The translations under genes were made by a program, and so were the position numbers. A stretch of 64,000 nucleotides of DNA from Nilaparvata lugens (taxonomy: Eukaryota > Arthropoda > Insecta > Hemiptera > Delphacidae): positions 27,836,372 to 27,900,371 of the forward strand of contig NC_052506.1 of NCBI RefSeq assembly GCF_014356525.2. The letters are read 5' to 3'. Below the pieces are notes generated by a model that saw only the letters and a program-made list of their open reading frames with translations, made no database searches and was not told the DNA's origin. Shown here one piece after another: positions 35,271-48,768 of the stretch (its first letter is position 1; each line of letters begins with the position of its first letter).

Positions 35271-37842
35271 GCTGAAGAACCTCGGGCGACGCGACTTCTG
35301 CTTCACGGACATTGCCAGCCTAGACGTCCACACGAACCATGAAAGCTGCAACACTAATGGGTATTATATTCCATCCCACCAGTCAACTTCTTTTCAATTA
35401 AAAATCATCTCACAAGAGATCATCTATACATATACTATTTTGACAGTGTCTAAACTTTATTCCTTCATATCCCAATATCTCGAAGAATTTCCAAAGTGAC
35501 TTGATTGATTAGAGTCAATCTTGACTGTGAATGTGTTAATGGAGGTGAGAGAATTGTAATTAATTGTACTTTTTATGATGCAGAATTTCTTCAGCTGCCA
35601 GAATGCAGCATAGACATATTACAATGCTCTACAACCGCTCAATGCATACAGGCAGACCATCATGCATTGATTCATTATTGACTTGGGCTCTATTTTATGT
35701 GTGGAAGCTTTACTTTTTTACGAATTCTTATGCATCTATGTAAGTCAATTGATCAAGAAAAATATTTATCTAAATTATTTTGTCCTATTATGTGGCATAT
35801 TATATTACTAGCTCAAATCATGAAAATATGAACCGGCGGATAGGCTACTTAGAATAGTTGCTTAGACAGGGAAACTCTTTCAATGATTGTACCAACCTGG
35901 AACAAACCAAGAAATTCTCAAACTATTCCAGTTGAAATATAACACTAGTAGGCTAACAAATCTGAATGAATTCACAATAATAAAAAATTGAACATTAGAC
36001 TCAAAACTAGATATATGGTTAGAAAAATGATGTGATATAGCATACTTATATAGTTGATCGAAATCAAATGCTAGATAAGTACATAGTCGTTTAGACTGGC
36101 TCATTTAACCGCTAACCAGCATATTGGTGAGCAGATGTTCTTTCACCTGTTCAGTCGCTGCTACTACACAATATTGCAACTTCAAAGAAGTGTCTGCAAA
36201 AACCCAACAAATTGTAGTAATTTAACCTTTATTCTCATCTAAAGACTTAAGCATCAAGAAACTCTCATCTTGGAAGCATCAAGAAGCTCTTTCATTCGTC
36301 CTCAAATGATGAATACAATAGAGAAAAACGTATCTTATGAAATGATATTATTTTATTATGAAAATAATATTCTACTATGCAATCTGATTTAGAAATATTT
36401 CTACTTTTCAATTTGAAATACTTCCTTTCTTGATCCCTTTAGGAATCTACGTGATTAGCTCTAGAAGATGTAATAATTGAAAGAAAATAACATTATTTTC
36501 GCTTCTTTAAAAAAAAACACAGCATAGGTATAAATAATAGATTCCTTCTCACCACATGGAATCTATCTAGAATGAATCTATCGTCTTTCAATTGTTGGTA
36601 AAAATCTTGAATGTTCCAACAATGTTTAAGATTGTAAAAATGAAATCACACAATTAGCTAATGAACTAATCAGTCAGCTGCTCCGTGGATAACATTCGAG
36701 AACTGGTAAAGCTATTTGAGAAGAGCATCCTGAATTAAATTATTAATCTTACATCGATCTACAAATTAGATTCAGAAGTATTCGTATTCTTGATTTCCAT
36801 CCTTGGAACGAAGACACGAGAAAAGGAATGGTGATAGTGTTGAGGGGGGTGGTGGGGGGGACTGAGCAGGACTGAGGTGGCTGAATGACTATAACGATTG
36901 TTTTACACACTTCATAACACAATTAATTAGGCGCCTTGGTTGGTCGGGGAAAAGCCTGCGGTTGAAAGACTGGTACTTGTGCTGTTTGTAGTAGCAGCCA
37001 TCTACAAAAACAAGGCAAAAAGTGAACTAGTCGGACAACCTTCTTCGACAAGAGGCACCCAGCTCAAACTGGTCGCCCATACTTTTCCATTTGCCCTCTC
37101 AACCACTGCTTAAAAGTCCACTTTTCGTCCCAAAGGCGTCAATATAGGCTTGTAAACGATGCTGGAAGCTAATTTAGAGACCTATACAAGATTGTAGCCG
37201 AGGTGGCAAAGCAAAAGGGATCCGGGTGGATGCTCGCTTTCTATTAATCAAATGAAGAGTGTAATCAAGAATGGCTGGAACTTCGTTTTCAGCTGAGAAG
37301 ATATTAAACGTGAATGTGGTTCTGTTATAAGATACCACTGAACCAAACATGGGTTTAATAATTATACGAATGACATAAATTACATTTAGGCAGAGAAGCT
37401 TTTATTAGAGGAGATATTGAATTCTGTAATAATATTCTCCTAGTAACAAGAAGACATTATCAAAGAAGGAGCTCATGGTCTTGATTGAACGTTTCATTAG
37501 TATGTGAATTTGTATCTGATCATAGCACAGAGCAAGAAGTAGAAATGCATCAATGTTTGTATTTGCATAGACTGATATATTTACCATGGAATATATTTTT
37601 CAATTATTCTTCGGGAACCTGAAGTATTATTCATAATATAACAAAATATAACAACTGAGAGTCTCGATCCAATAGGCCACCATATTTTGATTTGAATTTT
37701 CGTTTTTAATCTAGTTCAGTACTGAACATTCAAGTATTACGTTTCCTTCATTTTTTAAAAATGATGTTACAAAAGACTCTTTCAAATACTATGCGAGGCT
37801 GATTTGGTAGAGTGATTGTGAAATGACAATGACAATATCGCC
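35271..37842. other. Non-coding stretch
   Basis: A G-rich patch (GGGGGGTGGTGGGGGGG, ~36844) and a GC-richer patch at 36820-37260 are present; otherwise nothing was recognised. Confidence 0.4.
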
Positions 37843-38251
37843 TTATCGGTGCTCAGCTCGAAAGGAGTGTTCGAATTTCAGATAGCAGCCCAGCAGCTGG
37901 CTTCAAATAGACAACTCTGTTGTGATAACTGTGAATAATAAGCAACGAACAGTCAGATAGGTAGCTGGTTACCTGCACTGACGTCAGATACCGAAAGCAT
38001 GATGATAAGTATGAATTCGGTTTCAGATGAGGGTTTGTAGATAGCCGTTTATCTATCTCGTCTACGGCACAAGCTGATTGCGCGCCAAGCGACAAGGACA
38101 CACGCACGCACGCGCGCACACACAGCCCTCATAGCCCTTTGAGTACGCGTGTGCGCAGCGCAAACCCGCTTCACACACAATCATATTAGTCGGGTGTTAT
38201 CGCCGGATTGTCACAATGCTACCCTCATGTTTTTGTTTCCATTATTGATAA
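37843..38251. promoter_or_regulatory. GATA-site island
   Basis: GATAA/TTATC near 37843, 37924, 38004, 38049, 38197 and 38247, next to a CACGCACGCACGCGCG tract (~38100). Regulatory function is inferred from site density only. Confidence 0.3.
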
Positions 38252-38441
38252 GCCAGACTGATTTCATGATCCACAATTACTCTATTCTGTGGACACTCCT
38301 GAATACTGACTCCATCAACTAAAATTCTAACACTCATTACCAAGTGTTTTAATGAAAAATATTACATCAATCAGTCAATAGCGATTCAAATTTGCCTTTG
38401 GAGTCCACGTTACTCATAGTGAGAGTCAAAGATTACCTTTT

Positions 38442-38569
38442 ACTTTCCTTGCCCTATTACCATAGGTAAGGAAAGTATTGCTTTCCGAAAAAAACTAAGG
38501 TACCCCAATTTCTAAATTTCTATACGTTTCAAGGTCGCCTGAGTCCAAAAAAGTGGTTTTTGGGTATTG

Positions 38570-38640
<71 letters not shown>

Positions 38641-39125
38641 AGTGTATGTGCGTCTGTGTACACGATATCTCATCTCCCAATTAACGGAATGACTTGAAAT
38701 TCGGAACTTAAGGTCCTTACAATATAAGAATCCGACACGAACAATTTCGATCAAATGCAATTCAAGATGGCGGCTAAAATGGAGAAAATGTTGTAAAAAC
38801 AGGATTTTTTGCGATATTCTCGAAAACGGCTCCAAGGATTTTGATTAAATTCTTACCTGAAATAGTCATCAATGAGCTCTATCAACTGCCACAAGTCCCA
38901 TATCTGTAAAAATTTCAGGAGCTCCGCCCCATCTATGCAAAGTTTGATTTTAGATTTTTCAATTATCAGGCTTCAGATACAATTTAAACGAAAAATTGTA
39001 AGTGGAAAAAAAAGATTGAGCATGAAAATCTCTACAATTAATGTTTAGTAACATTTCCACATAAAATTGAAAATAAGCTCGAAATTCGAGAAAATGTAAT
39101 AATTGCAAACTGTTGGCAACTGTTA
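38442..39125 (+). mobile_element. Planthopper-type terminal-hairpin repeat, copy A (truncated)
   Basis: Begins ACTTTCCTTGCC with an immediate hairpin (CTTTCCTT...AAGGAAAG), then a (TG)32 tract and a conserved body ending at GGCAACTGTT. It aligns with copy C (55519-56370) but lacks that copy's last ~170 bp. No ORF with a known domain; probably non-autonomous. Confidence 0.75.
38573..38636 (+). repeat. (TG)32 microsatellite
   Basis: A pure TG tract at a fixed place inside the repeat family; in copy B it is (AC)14 in reverse and in copy C it is interrupted, so the tract travels with the element. Confidence 0.95.
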
Positions 39126-39344
39126 AATTTTTATAATGATCAAATTTCACGAGAAATCCTCAACCGGGCTTTTGTTCAACCGGGCCTCAGTATTTTTTAG
39201 TGTGGATTACGAAGTCATACGAAGAAATCATACAAATTTAAATTTATTATTGGATACATAATTTAATTCTTCCATTATTGAATACAATGATTAAAAAGCG
39301 AGTTCAACAATACTAATTCATTTTTGATTTGACATCTCGAACTT

Positions 39345-39599
39345 TTGAGTTCTGGTTTGAGCAATGGTGATTATAAAACGTGTTCAACGTTTGCGCGAAG
39401 AAAAGTCGAACAGCGAGAAGGCAGTTTTGTTGAACACGTCAAAAATATTTTTGAATTATTGGTCGAGTTGGAATTGAATTGTTCGATTTGTAACGATGTG
39501 ATTGTTAATGCGTTGATCTGTGTACCTAGTGGTCATGTGTTTTGGAACCTTCAAGTGACAAGATGGTTCAAACAGAAAAAATCTGATGTGGTGCACTAA
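39345..39599 (+). pseudogene. Degenerate RING-finger (RNF8-like E3 ligase) gene fragment
   Basis: An 84-codon open frame without an ATG start encodes FVEHVKNIFELLVELELNCS followed by ICNDVIVNALIC and a GHVF motif. The spacing CxxC...C...GH is that of a C3HC4 RING finger, and the lead-in resembles the E3 ubiquitin ligase RNF8, which ubiquitylates chromatin around DNA breaks. Two later zinc ligands are lost: W follows GHVF where Cys is expected, and Q stands three residues on where the next Cys should be. The third ligand spacing is also stretched (C-V-P-S-G-H). The frame then runs into copy B of the neighbouring repeat (KKSDVVH). It is therefore a dead exon fragment enclosed between two opposed repeat copies, most likely captured or retroposed from a host gene elsewhere. 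Confidence 0.5.
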
Positions 39600-39602
39600 C
39601 AC

Positions 39603-40409
39603 AACTTTCCTTGCCTTCATGGAAATTGATCACCTAACACTAGTGTTCACGCGCATCTCAAGTCTACTATTCACAGATCAGAGCCAGCTGGTGACAGGAC
39701 AATAACGCTGAAGATACACGAGGTCTGCTATCTCTTCATTGAATGATTTAATAGAATCAACAGTTGCCAACAGTTTGCAATAATTATTGGATAATCACAT
39801 TTTCTCGAATTTCGAGCTTATTTTCAATTTTAGTTGGAAATGTTACCGTACATTAATTTATTGTAGAGATTTTCATGCTCAATATTTTCCACTTAATTGT
39901 TTTGTTTAAATTGTATCTGAAGCCTGATAGCTTGGAATCTAAAATCAAACTTTGCATAGATGGGGCGGAGCTCCTGAAATTTATACAGAAATGGGACTTG
40001 TGGCAGTTGATAGAGCTTATGAATGACTATTTTAGGTGTAGATTTGATCAAAATCGTTGGAGCCGTTTTCAAGAAAATTGAGAAAACCCCTGTTTTTGAC
40101 AACATTTTCTCCATTTTAGCCGCCATATTGAATTGCATTCGATCGATATTGTTCGTGTCGGATCCTTTTAGTGTAAGGACCTAATTTCAAGCCATTCTTT
40201 TAATTGGGAGATAAGATATCGTGTACACAGACGCACATACACTCATACACACACACACACACACACACACACATAAAGACCAATACCCAAAAACCGCTTT
40301 TTTGGACTCAGGGGACCTTGAAACGTTTAGGAATTTAGAAATCGGGGTACCTTAATTTTTTTCGGAAAGCAATACTTTCCTTACCTATGGTAATAGTGCA
40401 AGGAAGGTG
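39603..40409 (-). mobile_element. Planthopper-type terminal-hairpin repeat, copy B (reverse)
   Basis: An almost full-length copy in reverse orientation, from ACTTTCCTTGCC (its 3' terminus) to TGCAAGGAA near 40400 (its 5' terminus). It holds an (AC)14 tract at ~40247-40274. With copy A it forms a ~2 kb inverted pair around 39126-39602. Confidence 0.75.
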
Positions 40410-42844
40410 AAAAGAGTGCGCTTTTTTAGAACTCTAAATGAAAAGAGAGTAAGTTATAAGGTTTTGGATTCGTTTATTGATCGAAGGTATTCCTGATAAA
40501 GAAAACAGGAAGAGAAGGCAGAAGTTTGTGATGAAAAACGTAATCAGGAGAAGAGTGTATGCATTATTGATTTTAACATCGATTAAGGAATTGAAGAACC
40601 GAATTTGATTATCCTGTCTGAATGATGGATGTTTATTTATAAGATATCTCCCTCATTGAATGGTAATTATATTCATTTTCATGAATTATAATATTATTAT
40701 TTTGGTCTGTTCTCACATTTTGTTTTTAGATATTTTACTCAAAAAAAATGTAATGTTTTTACTCTTAAAAAAATGTAATGATCTCGTGTGAGGTTCTTTG
40801 AACCTTTAGATCTTCGAATCCGCCCTAAACATAAACATAATGATCTCGTTGATATTGGATTCTACATTCGGGAGCTCTTTTACTATAGCAATTCTTGAAC
40901 TTATGCATAACATGATCCTATATGCCCTAACCTATATTCTATATCATTTCCTCTCAATCCTTAACATACTGGATAATTTGATTTTGATGGATGAATGATA
41001 GAATGAATAAAGCCTTCCATGAAATTATAGAGATTTTTGTGAAATATATGGAAGGTAGGCTACAAAGTGTCTGGGACTCATCAGAAAGATATTGAAAAAC
41101 GTTCTATCATATGAACAGTATGTATCGACTTCTATGATTATTATAGAAAATTCTATTGAGAATTTTCAAGTTGATTCTCATTTTCTGATTTATCAGGACC
41201 TCCGATAAGTAAATAAGATTCATCAAGATTATTCTTATTCTTCAGAATTATGATTACTTTTGCTGAAGTTATTGTTTCCTTAGTGGTTGTAGAAATGGAT
41301 TTAGGACTTGAATCTTAAAAATAAATATAAGAAGTTTAAAAATTTGTAAAATCGTATTTTGAAAGGTATAACAAGAGACGGTTATTTGTCAAGAAAATTA
41401 TCTTAGTCGAAACTGAGAGTACCATATCAATTTTATCATAGCTATTTTGCACGAGTTTGTCAGTTAACATTCAAAGTGATAAGCATGAAATACTGCCTTA
41501 TCAGTGCTTGGCAATTTTCCTCATTTTCCTATCAACGAGATAAAATTCTAGGTTGATTTGAGTCTTTCTATTGTGGAACGTAGATACGTTAAGTTTTTTC
41601 GCTTTTAAAAGCTACCTTGAAATCTAAAAATTCTTACTATACTTTAATTTTGTGTCCACCTGTATTCTGCTTTTTCAACTGAAAATGTAACTAATATTTT
41701 GGATATGTTTTCATAATTCACGTAAGTTAGCATATCTTCTAAGAGGATCTGTAGTATTTCCCCTTGATTCTTTGTTAATCTCCCATTTTGGTCTTTATAC
41801 ATTTTTCATGTATGAACCAAAAGTTTTCATTCGAATGGTTCAGCTGCATGAAAAACCTTTTGAAATTTCAATCACAATGTTAGAAGGGAGGACAATAACA
41901 TATTTGAAAGACAATAGACTATATTTCAGAAAAAGGTGTCATCAATGAAAAAATCATGAGAACATAGTTTTTGAGCCAGGACTGAATAATGAATAAATGA
42001 AACTTTTCAGAAGTTCTCAACAGTGGTTCTGAAATCATAATGTTAATTTCAAAACTTGATTTTCTAAATTTTTAAGACTTTAACCTTATTAATTGATCAA
42101 TCAAGATAATATAGAAGGTTTGATTCTGGAGATGAAGCGTTCATAATATTGAGTCACATGAACGCAATTTCCCACATAGACAATTTGTCTGAAAATTGAG
42201 TCATGTAATCGAGTATTGTCTCAACATGTCATTTCTAGGAAAAAATACTTTATAATCTCTCATTATTTATTGGAATAACTTGTTCATAGCTCAAAAAAAA
42301 ATAAAATGTGAGAAGGCCTACTTACATTCACCAGTCTATTGTTCAAGTAGTAATATAAAATCAAGGTATTAAATAGAGATATCCGAATGTAGTTAATTTT
42401 AATACTTTTTCCCACCTTTACAATGTTATATTTTGCAAATTGTAACTCAATATAGAGCATAAAAAATACAATTGATAATATGAGTTGTATGCAGGAATTT
42501 TAGTAATTTTAGCCTATCAGTTTAAAGGTAAATCTTTGACAAAAATAAATTATAACTTCATCATACACTATTATTCTGATTTCCTTTGCTTGATTTTAAT
42601 TTTTAATGGTCCTGTGTTTGAGTTTCCTTGCTGTAGCAACCTAATTTTCTTAAAAGCACAATGATAACTTAATTGTAATGTACATTTTAATCTAATAATT
42701 ATTTTAATTTCGAAGGCGTTTCATGATGATATTAATGTCTCTGAAATGGGAATGTAATTATCAACAACATCGCAAACTCTAGTGAATTTGACAGAAGAAA
42801 AAACTTCTCTTGTCAAAAATTTGCGAAAAATATCAAATGAAGTC
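40410..42844. other. AT-rich non-coding stretch
   Basis: Nothing recognised apart from small A and T runs. Confidence 0.45.
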
Positions 42845-43208
42845 AATTTCAATCTTTCAAATTTACACCCTATTTACCACACAATAATCAAGTAATATTT
42901 TTCACAACTGTAGGCTACTCATATAAAATAGTATGATAATATATTTAGTATTCCAATAAAACATTTAGTTTTTGAAAAAAATGATATTTTCAAGCCCCAA
43001 AATCCATTGAAGAATTGCCGAATTGTTTGATCAAGAGATTTCAAATTTCAATCTTTCAAATTTACACCCTATTTACCACACAGTAATCAAGTAATATTTT
43101 TCACAACTGTAGGCTACTCATATAAAATAGTATGATAATATATTTAGTATTCCAATAAAACATTTAGTTTTTGAAAAAAATGATATTTTCAAGCCCCAAA
43201 ATCCATTG
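42845..43208 (+). repeat. Recent direct duplication, 165 bp twice with 199-bp period
   Basis: 42845-43009 and 43044-43208 are identical except at one position that I can see (CACAATAATC versus CACAGTAATC). A 34-bp unique piece separates them. Very low divergence indicates a recent event or an assembly duplication. Confidence 0.9.
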
Positions 43209-43499
43209 GTTGATGATAAAGTTCAATTGCGTCGTGAACATAGATAATTTGATATTAATCAAGTGCAATGTTTTATAAAAAGTTTGGAGACAAAAGTCGC
43301 GTTGCCAATACATACAATAGAAATGATACTCATAAATCATTCGTAAACAGTACAGGGGAAATACTTTCACCATTGAAAATATTCATTTGCCCCCATGCAA
43401 AGCCTATGGTAGTAATTGGAATACTGTGTATCCTTTCCTGCTCAAATCAAACATGTACTGTAGCCTACAGAAAAGTCACGACATGCCAATTGGAGAATT

Positions 43500-43706
43500 T
43501 TCTCATTTTCAATTGATATCTTCTCATTTACAGTTGACGATTTCTCAAATATAATTTCACTATTCTCAATTGCATATGATGACTTCCCAAATACAATTGA
43601 CTATTCTTATCTACATATATGGCATTCTCTCAATTATAAGTGACTCTTCTCAAATACAATTAATACTTTCTTAAATTAACTTGATACTTTCTCAAATACA
43701 ATTGGA
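43500..43706 (+). repeat. Degenerate ~21-bp tandem array, about ten units
   Basis: Successive units start TTCTCA or a variant and contain an (A/C)AATTGA-like core, e.g. TTCTCAAATACAATTGACTA, spaced 20-22 bp. Divergence is high, so the array is old or constrained only at its core. Confidence 0.65.
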
Positions 43707-43712
43707 AAAAGT

Positions 43713-45308
43713 GTAGTTAACCTCACCCCTCCAAAGCGTTCTTATCAATGCTTTTCTGATACATTGATATGAGAAATAACGATTATTGCTTGAATTCAAC
43801 TTGAGAAAAACTGAATTCAAGCTCATTATAAATATATAAGGTTGATTTTTGAAAATCTGAATTATTTGAATAGTCATTGCTCTATGTTCAATGAGTGTTG
43901 AACGAATAAATTTGACTAATATGATCAATCTAATCTGTCGAAAAACTGCTGAATTTATAATTGGAAAAACGTTGAAGATGTATCAGATACAACAACCAAG
44001 CTTCTATAAGATTAAATTGTACAAAGTTTAAATTCAAAGACATCTTCTTATCTTGTATCAGTCTTATTCAGAAGCGGTTGGTTATGTTGAGTATTATGGA
44101 AAATAAAAAGATGAATGTTTCAATTGGTTGAAACTTTTGAATTGGGATTTTATCTATGTAATAATTTAAAGGGAATCTGATAGGATACATTTTTCCACAA
44201 CCTGTCCTCATTTTGGTTTTTCCAAAAAATTAATAAGATGATTTGAATGCCTCTTTGAAAATAATCACAAGTTTTTCAATACATGGTTATAGTTGCTTTA
44301 TTATTGGGAATAATGTAGATTCAGAATAGGAATTTGAAATTGTTGGGTAGAAAACTCTCTTCTTTGATCAGCACCAATGAACGTCTCCATGAATGACCTT
44401 GCCATTCAGAGTCATACCAATCTTTCTCAATGAGAGAGAAACTGTGATGATTCTTTTTTATAATTTTACTGTTTATAAAACGCTTCTTTAGGTCTATACT
44501 GATTGATACAACAATAAATTCTTATTTAAATTGCATACAAATCAATCTTCTACAAGCTTAGTTGTCTCAAGCTCGTCTTTTCTCCAATTCATAATGCATT
44601 CGCTTCAAACGTGAAAAGGTGGAGAATTCCGTCAATTTTGTAGTCAAGTGGAAAAGAGTTGACATTACTGCCCACTCTTCGCCAATCAAATAAAAAAATA
44701 AAATACAGTACGGTAGTCATTCTATTCCAATTTTTCCACTTTTTGGAAGGAACAAATGAAAGTTTCACACACATACTTCAACAGGAGAGAGAAAAACAAC
44801 ACAATAAAAACTTCCAACACAAAAGAGCTTCAAAATTTGAGACAGAGAATAATTTCTCAGCATCGAGAGACTCCGAGATAGAAAATACAGTGTACATTTA
44901 AGTCAGACAGAGACAATCTTATTAGTTGGAGGAAAAAGAGGTTGAATAACCCTGAAAAAGTTGGCCATATATTTTTCAACATACTTTTAGACTACCTTGA
45001 AAAGCTTAGAAGAATGAGCTATGGTATGAGATGTATCTATCCTTATTTCTGATGCCCCTTCATGGGATGCCCCGAACAAGAACGCGTGCATTGCTAGTCT
45101 CAAAAATAATATCAAAAAGATACTTCATTTCTATTTAAAAAGAAATAAGAAACGATGGTATATATTTTTGCAATATTATGAAAACAGAAAGAATTCCCCA
45201 CAAAGAACAAAGGTAAATAATGTCCTTTGGAAGATTAGAATGTAAGATGTGAATTTTACTGTCATACACTGACTAATGTTAAAAACTGAAGGGTTGGGAA
45301 TTGTGATA
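43713..45308. other. Non-coding stretch
   Basis: No gene or repeat recognised. Confidence 0.45.
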
Positions 45309-45930
45309 CTTTGGGGGGGGCATTACACTTGGATTGGGGGGGGGCATGCGCCATTGCCCTTGGGGGGGCTGGGCACCCCTGATAAAGAATATATTATTCT
45401 CTGTGGTATAGTTGAAGCTTGAATACAGAATGGGTACAATATTATTGATCAGGGCACAATAAGTGAATTATTGCATGAATTTCAACGTGAGAATTAACAG
45501 GTTGCAAGATGTCACAGTGAAAGCAAAAGAAAGGGCACAATCAGACAATCATAATAATGTATGTACAGAGTTGGTGAGAGTTATGGGAACAGCTTGAAAT
45601 TGTCATTCTAAAAGAAAAATGTATCTTTTTCCATTCTTTTAAGAAATCTGTTTCAGTGTAGTCCTACTTCAAGGCCTCTCTCTAGACCTATATTTTTAAT
45701 AAATATTTCATGATTTTATAACTAATAATGTATATGTTTGTATTGATATTTCAACCACATTTGTATAAAACTGGAAAAAATGAAGTATAAAATAACATCT
45801 TCGAATGTAACATTTATGGGGAAAACCTCAGGACCCTCTATCATTTGGGAGTATTCCTTCCCCCCCCCCCTAATACCTCTTGGTTTTTGCCCCCCCCCCA
45901 CTAGCAGTTTGGTGAAATGGCGCCACTGTA
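45309..45930. repeat. Block bounded by long G runs (left) and C runs (right)
   Basis: G runs at 45313-45320, 45336-45344 and 45362-45368, and C runs at 45860-45870 and 45890-45899, face each other ~500 bp apart. The right edge carries ATGGCGCCACTG, reminiscent of repeat-element ends with G/C runs and a CGCCACTG tail. Possibly a transposable element with G-rich termini; family unknown. Confidence 0.4.
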
Positions 45931-46949
45931 TGCTATCTTTTCTTTATGACTTAATGTTACAAAATCAGCACCTGATTAACATTGGATTGCTTTGCTGGCA
46001 TTAAACAAAGTAGTCTACGTAGGCCTGTCCTTTTCCAACTCTGCACCGTTTCCAAACTGTTTCTATGCATAAAGAAATTTAATGAACTAACAAAATATTT
46101 TATCTAAATGATTAAAAACATTTATTCAATTATGAAAAGATAGAGTTACTATCAATAACAAGAATCAGCCCTATCACCGGGATTACTCTCTAACATGAAT
46201 CCACTATAGACATTCTACCCCTACATTTTGTATTACCACTGCATTTACCTCAGACTTTGTATTAATTTCAAGTGAGAATAATTAATTTTTCTTCTGATTT
46301 CTGAAAGCTCATAGAGAAAAGAAATGCAACTGCATTTGAACTATCTTTGTTTCTAAATATATTAATGAAACTCCATTTTCTATCCATCCATGCATTTTGA
46401 CTGACACTCTTCCAAACGAAAGTAGCAGAAGTAAGAATGTGATCATTATGTAAACCCTTAATTCGATATTATTTCAAATATTGGACTAGGCCACCCATTT
46501 TACATATCAGAATCAATATATTCATATTAGTCACGCAATTCTTTCTTGATTTGTGACTGCAGTACAATCATCACTGGTTTCTTTTTCTCAAGGATTTTCG
46601 ATCATCCATTAATTATCATTCCATGATAATCAATTCGTGTTGATTCTGTTGAAGATTTTGAAAATCAGTATTATTTTATTTCGCCATTAAAGGTTTTCAA
46701 AAAAGTAGTCTTTTCAATGTTCCTTTCTTTGAATGGTTTGGTTTCCATCGTTCACTGATAAAATATTTGAATTATAGACTATAAATATTGTAATGACGAA
46801 TCCAATCAAGAGGATACTATCATCATCGGTTGGTAATCGACATTATTTGACTAGTTGTCTAGTTGATAACTATACAGTGATTCAATGTTCGAAGCTCCAT
46901 ATATGAATTTCAAAATCTATTTTCTGTTGTTGTATTTAGGATTATGAAG
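45931..46949. other. Non-coding stretch
   Basis: Nothing recognised. Confidence 0.45.
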
Positions 46950-47084
46950 ATAAGCCAATGCCTTGCCTTGTTGACTACGTGTGTCAACACAGTTGGCTAC
47001 TCAACAAACAGAGAAGATAAGATAACGCAAGAGTCAAAAACCACAAGGAAATATCTTGCCTAATCTACTCGAGTTGCTCTTATC
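46950..47084. promoter_or_regulatory. Small GATA-site cluster
   Basis: GATAA at ~46950, 47026 and 47031 and TTATC at ~47080, in 135 bp. Confidence 0.3.
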
Positions 47085-48609
47085 ACATCATAAAATGATG
47101 GCATGTTAGGATTCACTTACTTCATTGTTGAATATCTAGAGTTGAAAATGCAGTCTCCAGACACATTTTCAAACTGAGGAACTAGTTCATACAGTACGAG
47201 ATTGATCAATAAAGTATTAGAATTTTGTGCAAGAACTGAGGTATACGAGGGCTTATTTCCACATTTAGCTAAAATAATAAAATATAAAAACGGTAATCGG
47301 AATTTTATTTTATATGAATTTTATCAAATTCATTTCAAACTTCTCCATTTCCTTCGAAAATCAATAAACTAATATCAGCTCATGGGTATTGTTAGTAAAT
47401 GCTTCTTGTTCAATGAGACTTTTCACCAAGCATATCCTACCAAACAAATAGAATTTTTTCATGAATAACATTATAGTAAAGAAATTTTGTGTTCAAAGCT
47501 ACAGGAGTGCATTCTATCACAGTAAACCTAAGAAGGTAGTTTATACGATCATGTAACCTATATAAATTGTTAAGTGGGTGTCATCATTCTTATTCAATAG
47601 CAGAGTAGGAGTTTTTACATTCCGGAGTTATATCACAAAGAAACTAGCATGGACCACATCCCAGCTATAAACAAAACCGTATTTTTTGCTCATATTCTTC
47701 TTTGAGTGATATAAAATAAAATGAACAACAGTGACTCTTCAGTGTAACCTGTAACGTGTAACATTTTTATTGAGATCTTTAATGACTTTCACCGCAATAC
47801 TCAATCGTGTTCTGAACGATAAATTTTGTATATCGAATAAAGAAAATGGGTTATGAAGAATATGTTTCAAGACAAAGCATATTTTCATGTACGGTACTTC
47901 ACTTGCGAGTTGCGTCACTGGAATTTCCAATGAAACTGATGAAATTGGGTTAGATCAAATATGAATTTACTGTCACATTTTTTCTAGTAGTCAAAAATGT
48001 TAACCTTTCCATGGAGGTTATAATATATTCCACTTAAAGTACATGGTACTTCAGGGTATTATGTAAAATAATATATTATTATGGAAATAATTCACAGTTA
48101 TTCTCTGCAAATATGTATCAAAGCATATTGTTGATGCTAACAGGAAATATTGTACTGTGTCCAATAGCCAATATCAACAAAGACTTGAGCAGGAGCCCGA
48201 TAGGCCACCCGCTGCTCAGCTAAGAGCATATTTTTGTGTATAGAATAAATACTTGATTTTCAGTTGTATAATGACAAGACCCTGCACCAATGTTGATATT
48301 TGGATAACTCAGCTCCAATTCAATAATGTAACAGGAATTGAACCAAATGCTTTAGTTTACAGAACAGTATACCAAACAAAAATCACTCAAGTTCTGTATT
48401 ACAATATTGAAGTACAGTACTGTATTGGCTATTGTAAAAATTGCTCATTTCTTACGTATCTTGTTCACTTCATCAGTTTTTCCAAACCTTGATAATTATT
48501 ACGAATCTCGGAATTAACAAATGATGATGAATATTGAAATAAGCGACTCAACTGGGAGGGTTCGTTCACCTTTACTTCTGCGCAATTGGAAATCGAACAA
48601 AATCGCCTG
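47085..48609. other. Non-coding stretch
   Basis: Nothing recognised. Confidence 0.45.
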
Positions 48610-48768
48610 TTATCTGCAGTTTAGCTCTCGAGTTGAGCGCTTTTCAGTCTTATCATAGCATGTTATCGCAGTGATATTTCAGATTTGGCTCCGCCTCTCT
48701 GCACAGCCACAGAACTGGTTCTTATCTACAATAATATATGAGTGATGTGACAGGAAGCTAACAGATAA
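48610..48768. promoter_or_regulatory. GATA-site cluster
   Basis: TTATC at ~48610, 48650, 48663 and 48722 and GATAA at ~48764: five sites in ~155 bp within a locally GC-richer patch. Confidence 0.35.

Noticed and set aside
38495..38835. Frames encoding (TH)n or (HT)n
   Set aside because: Translation of a GT microsatellite.
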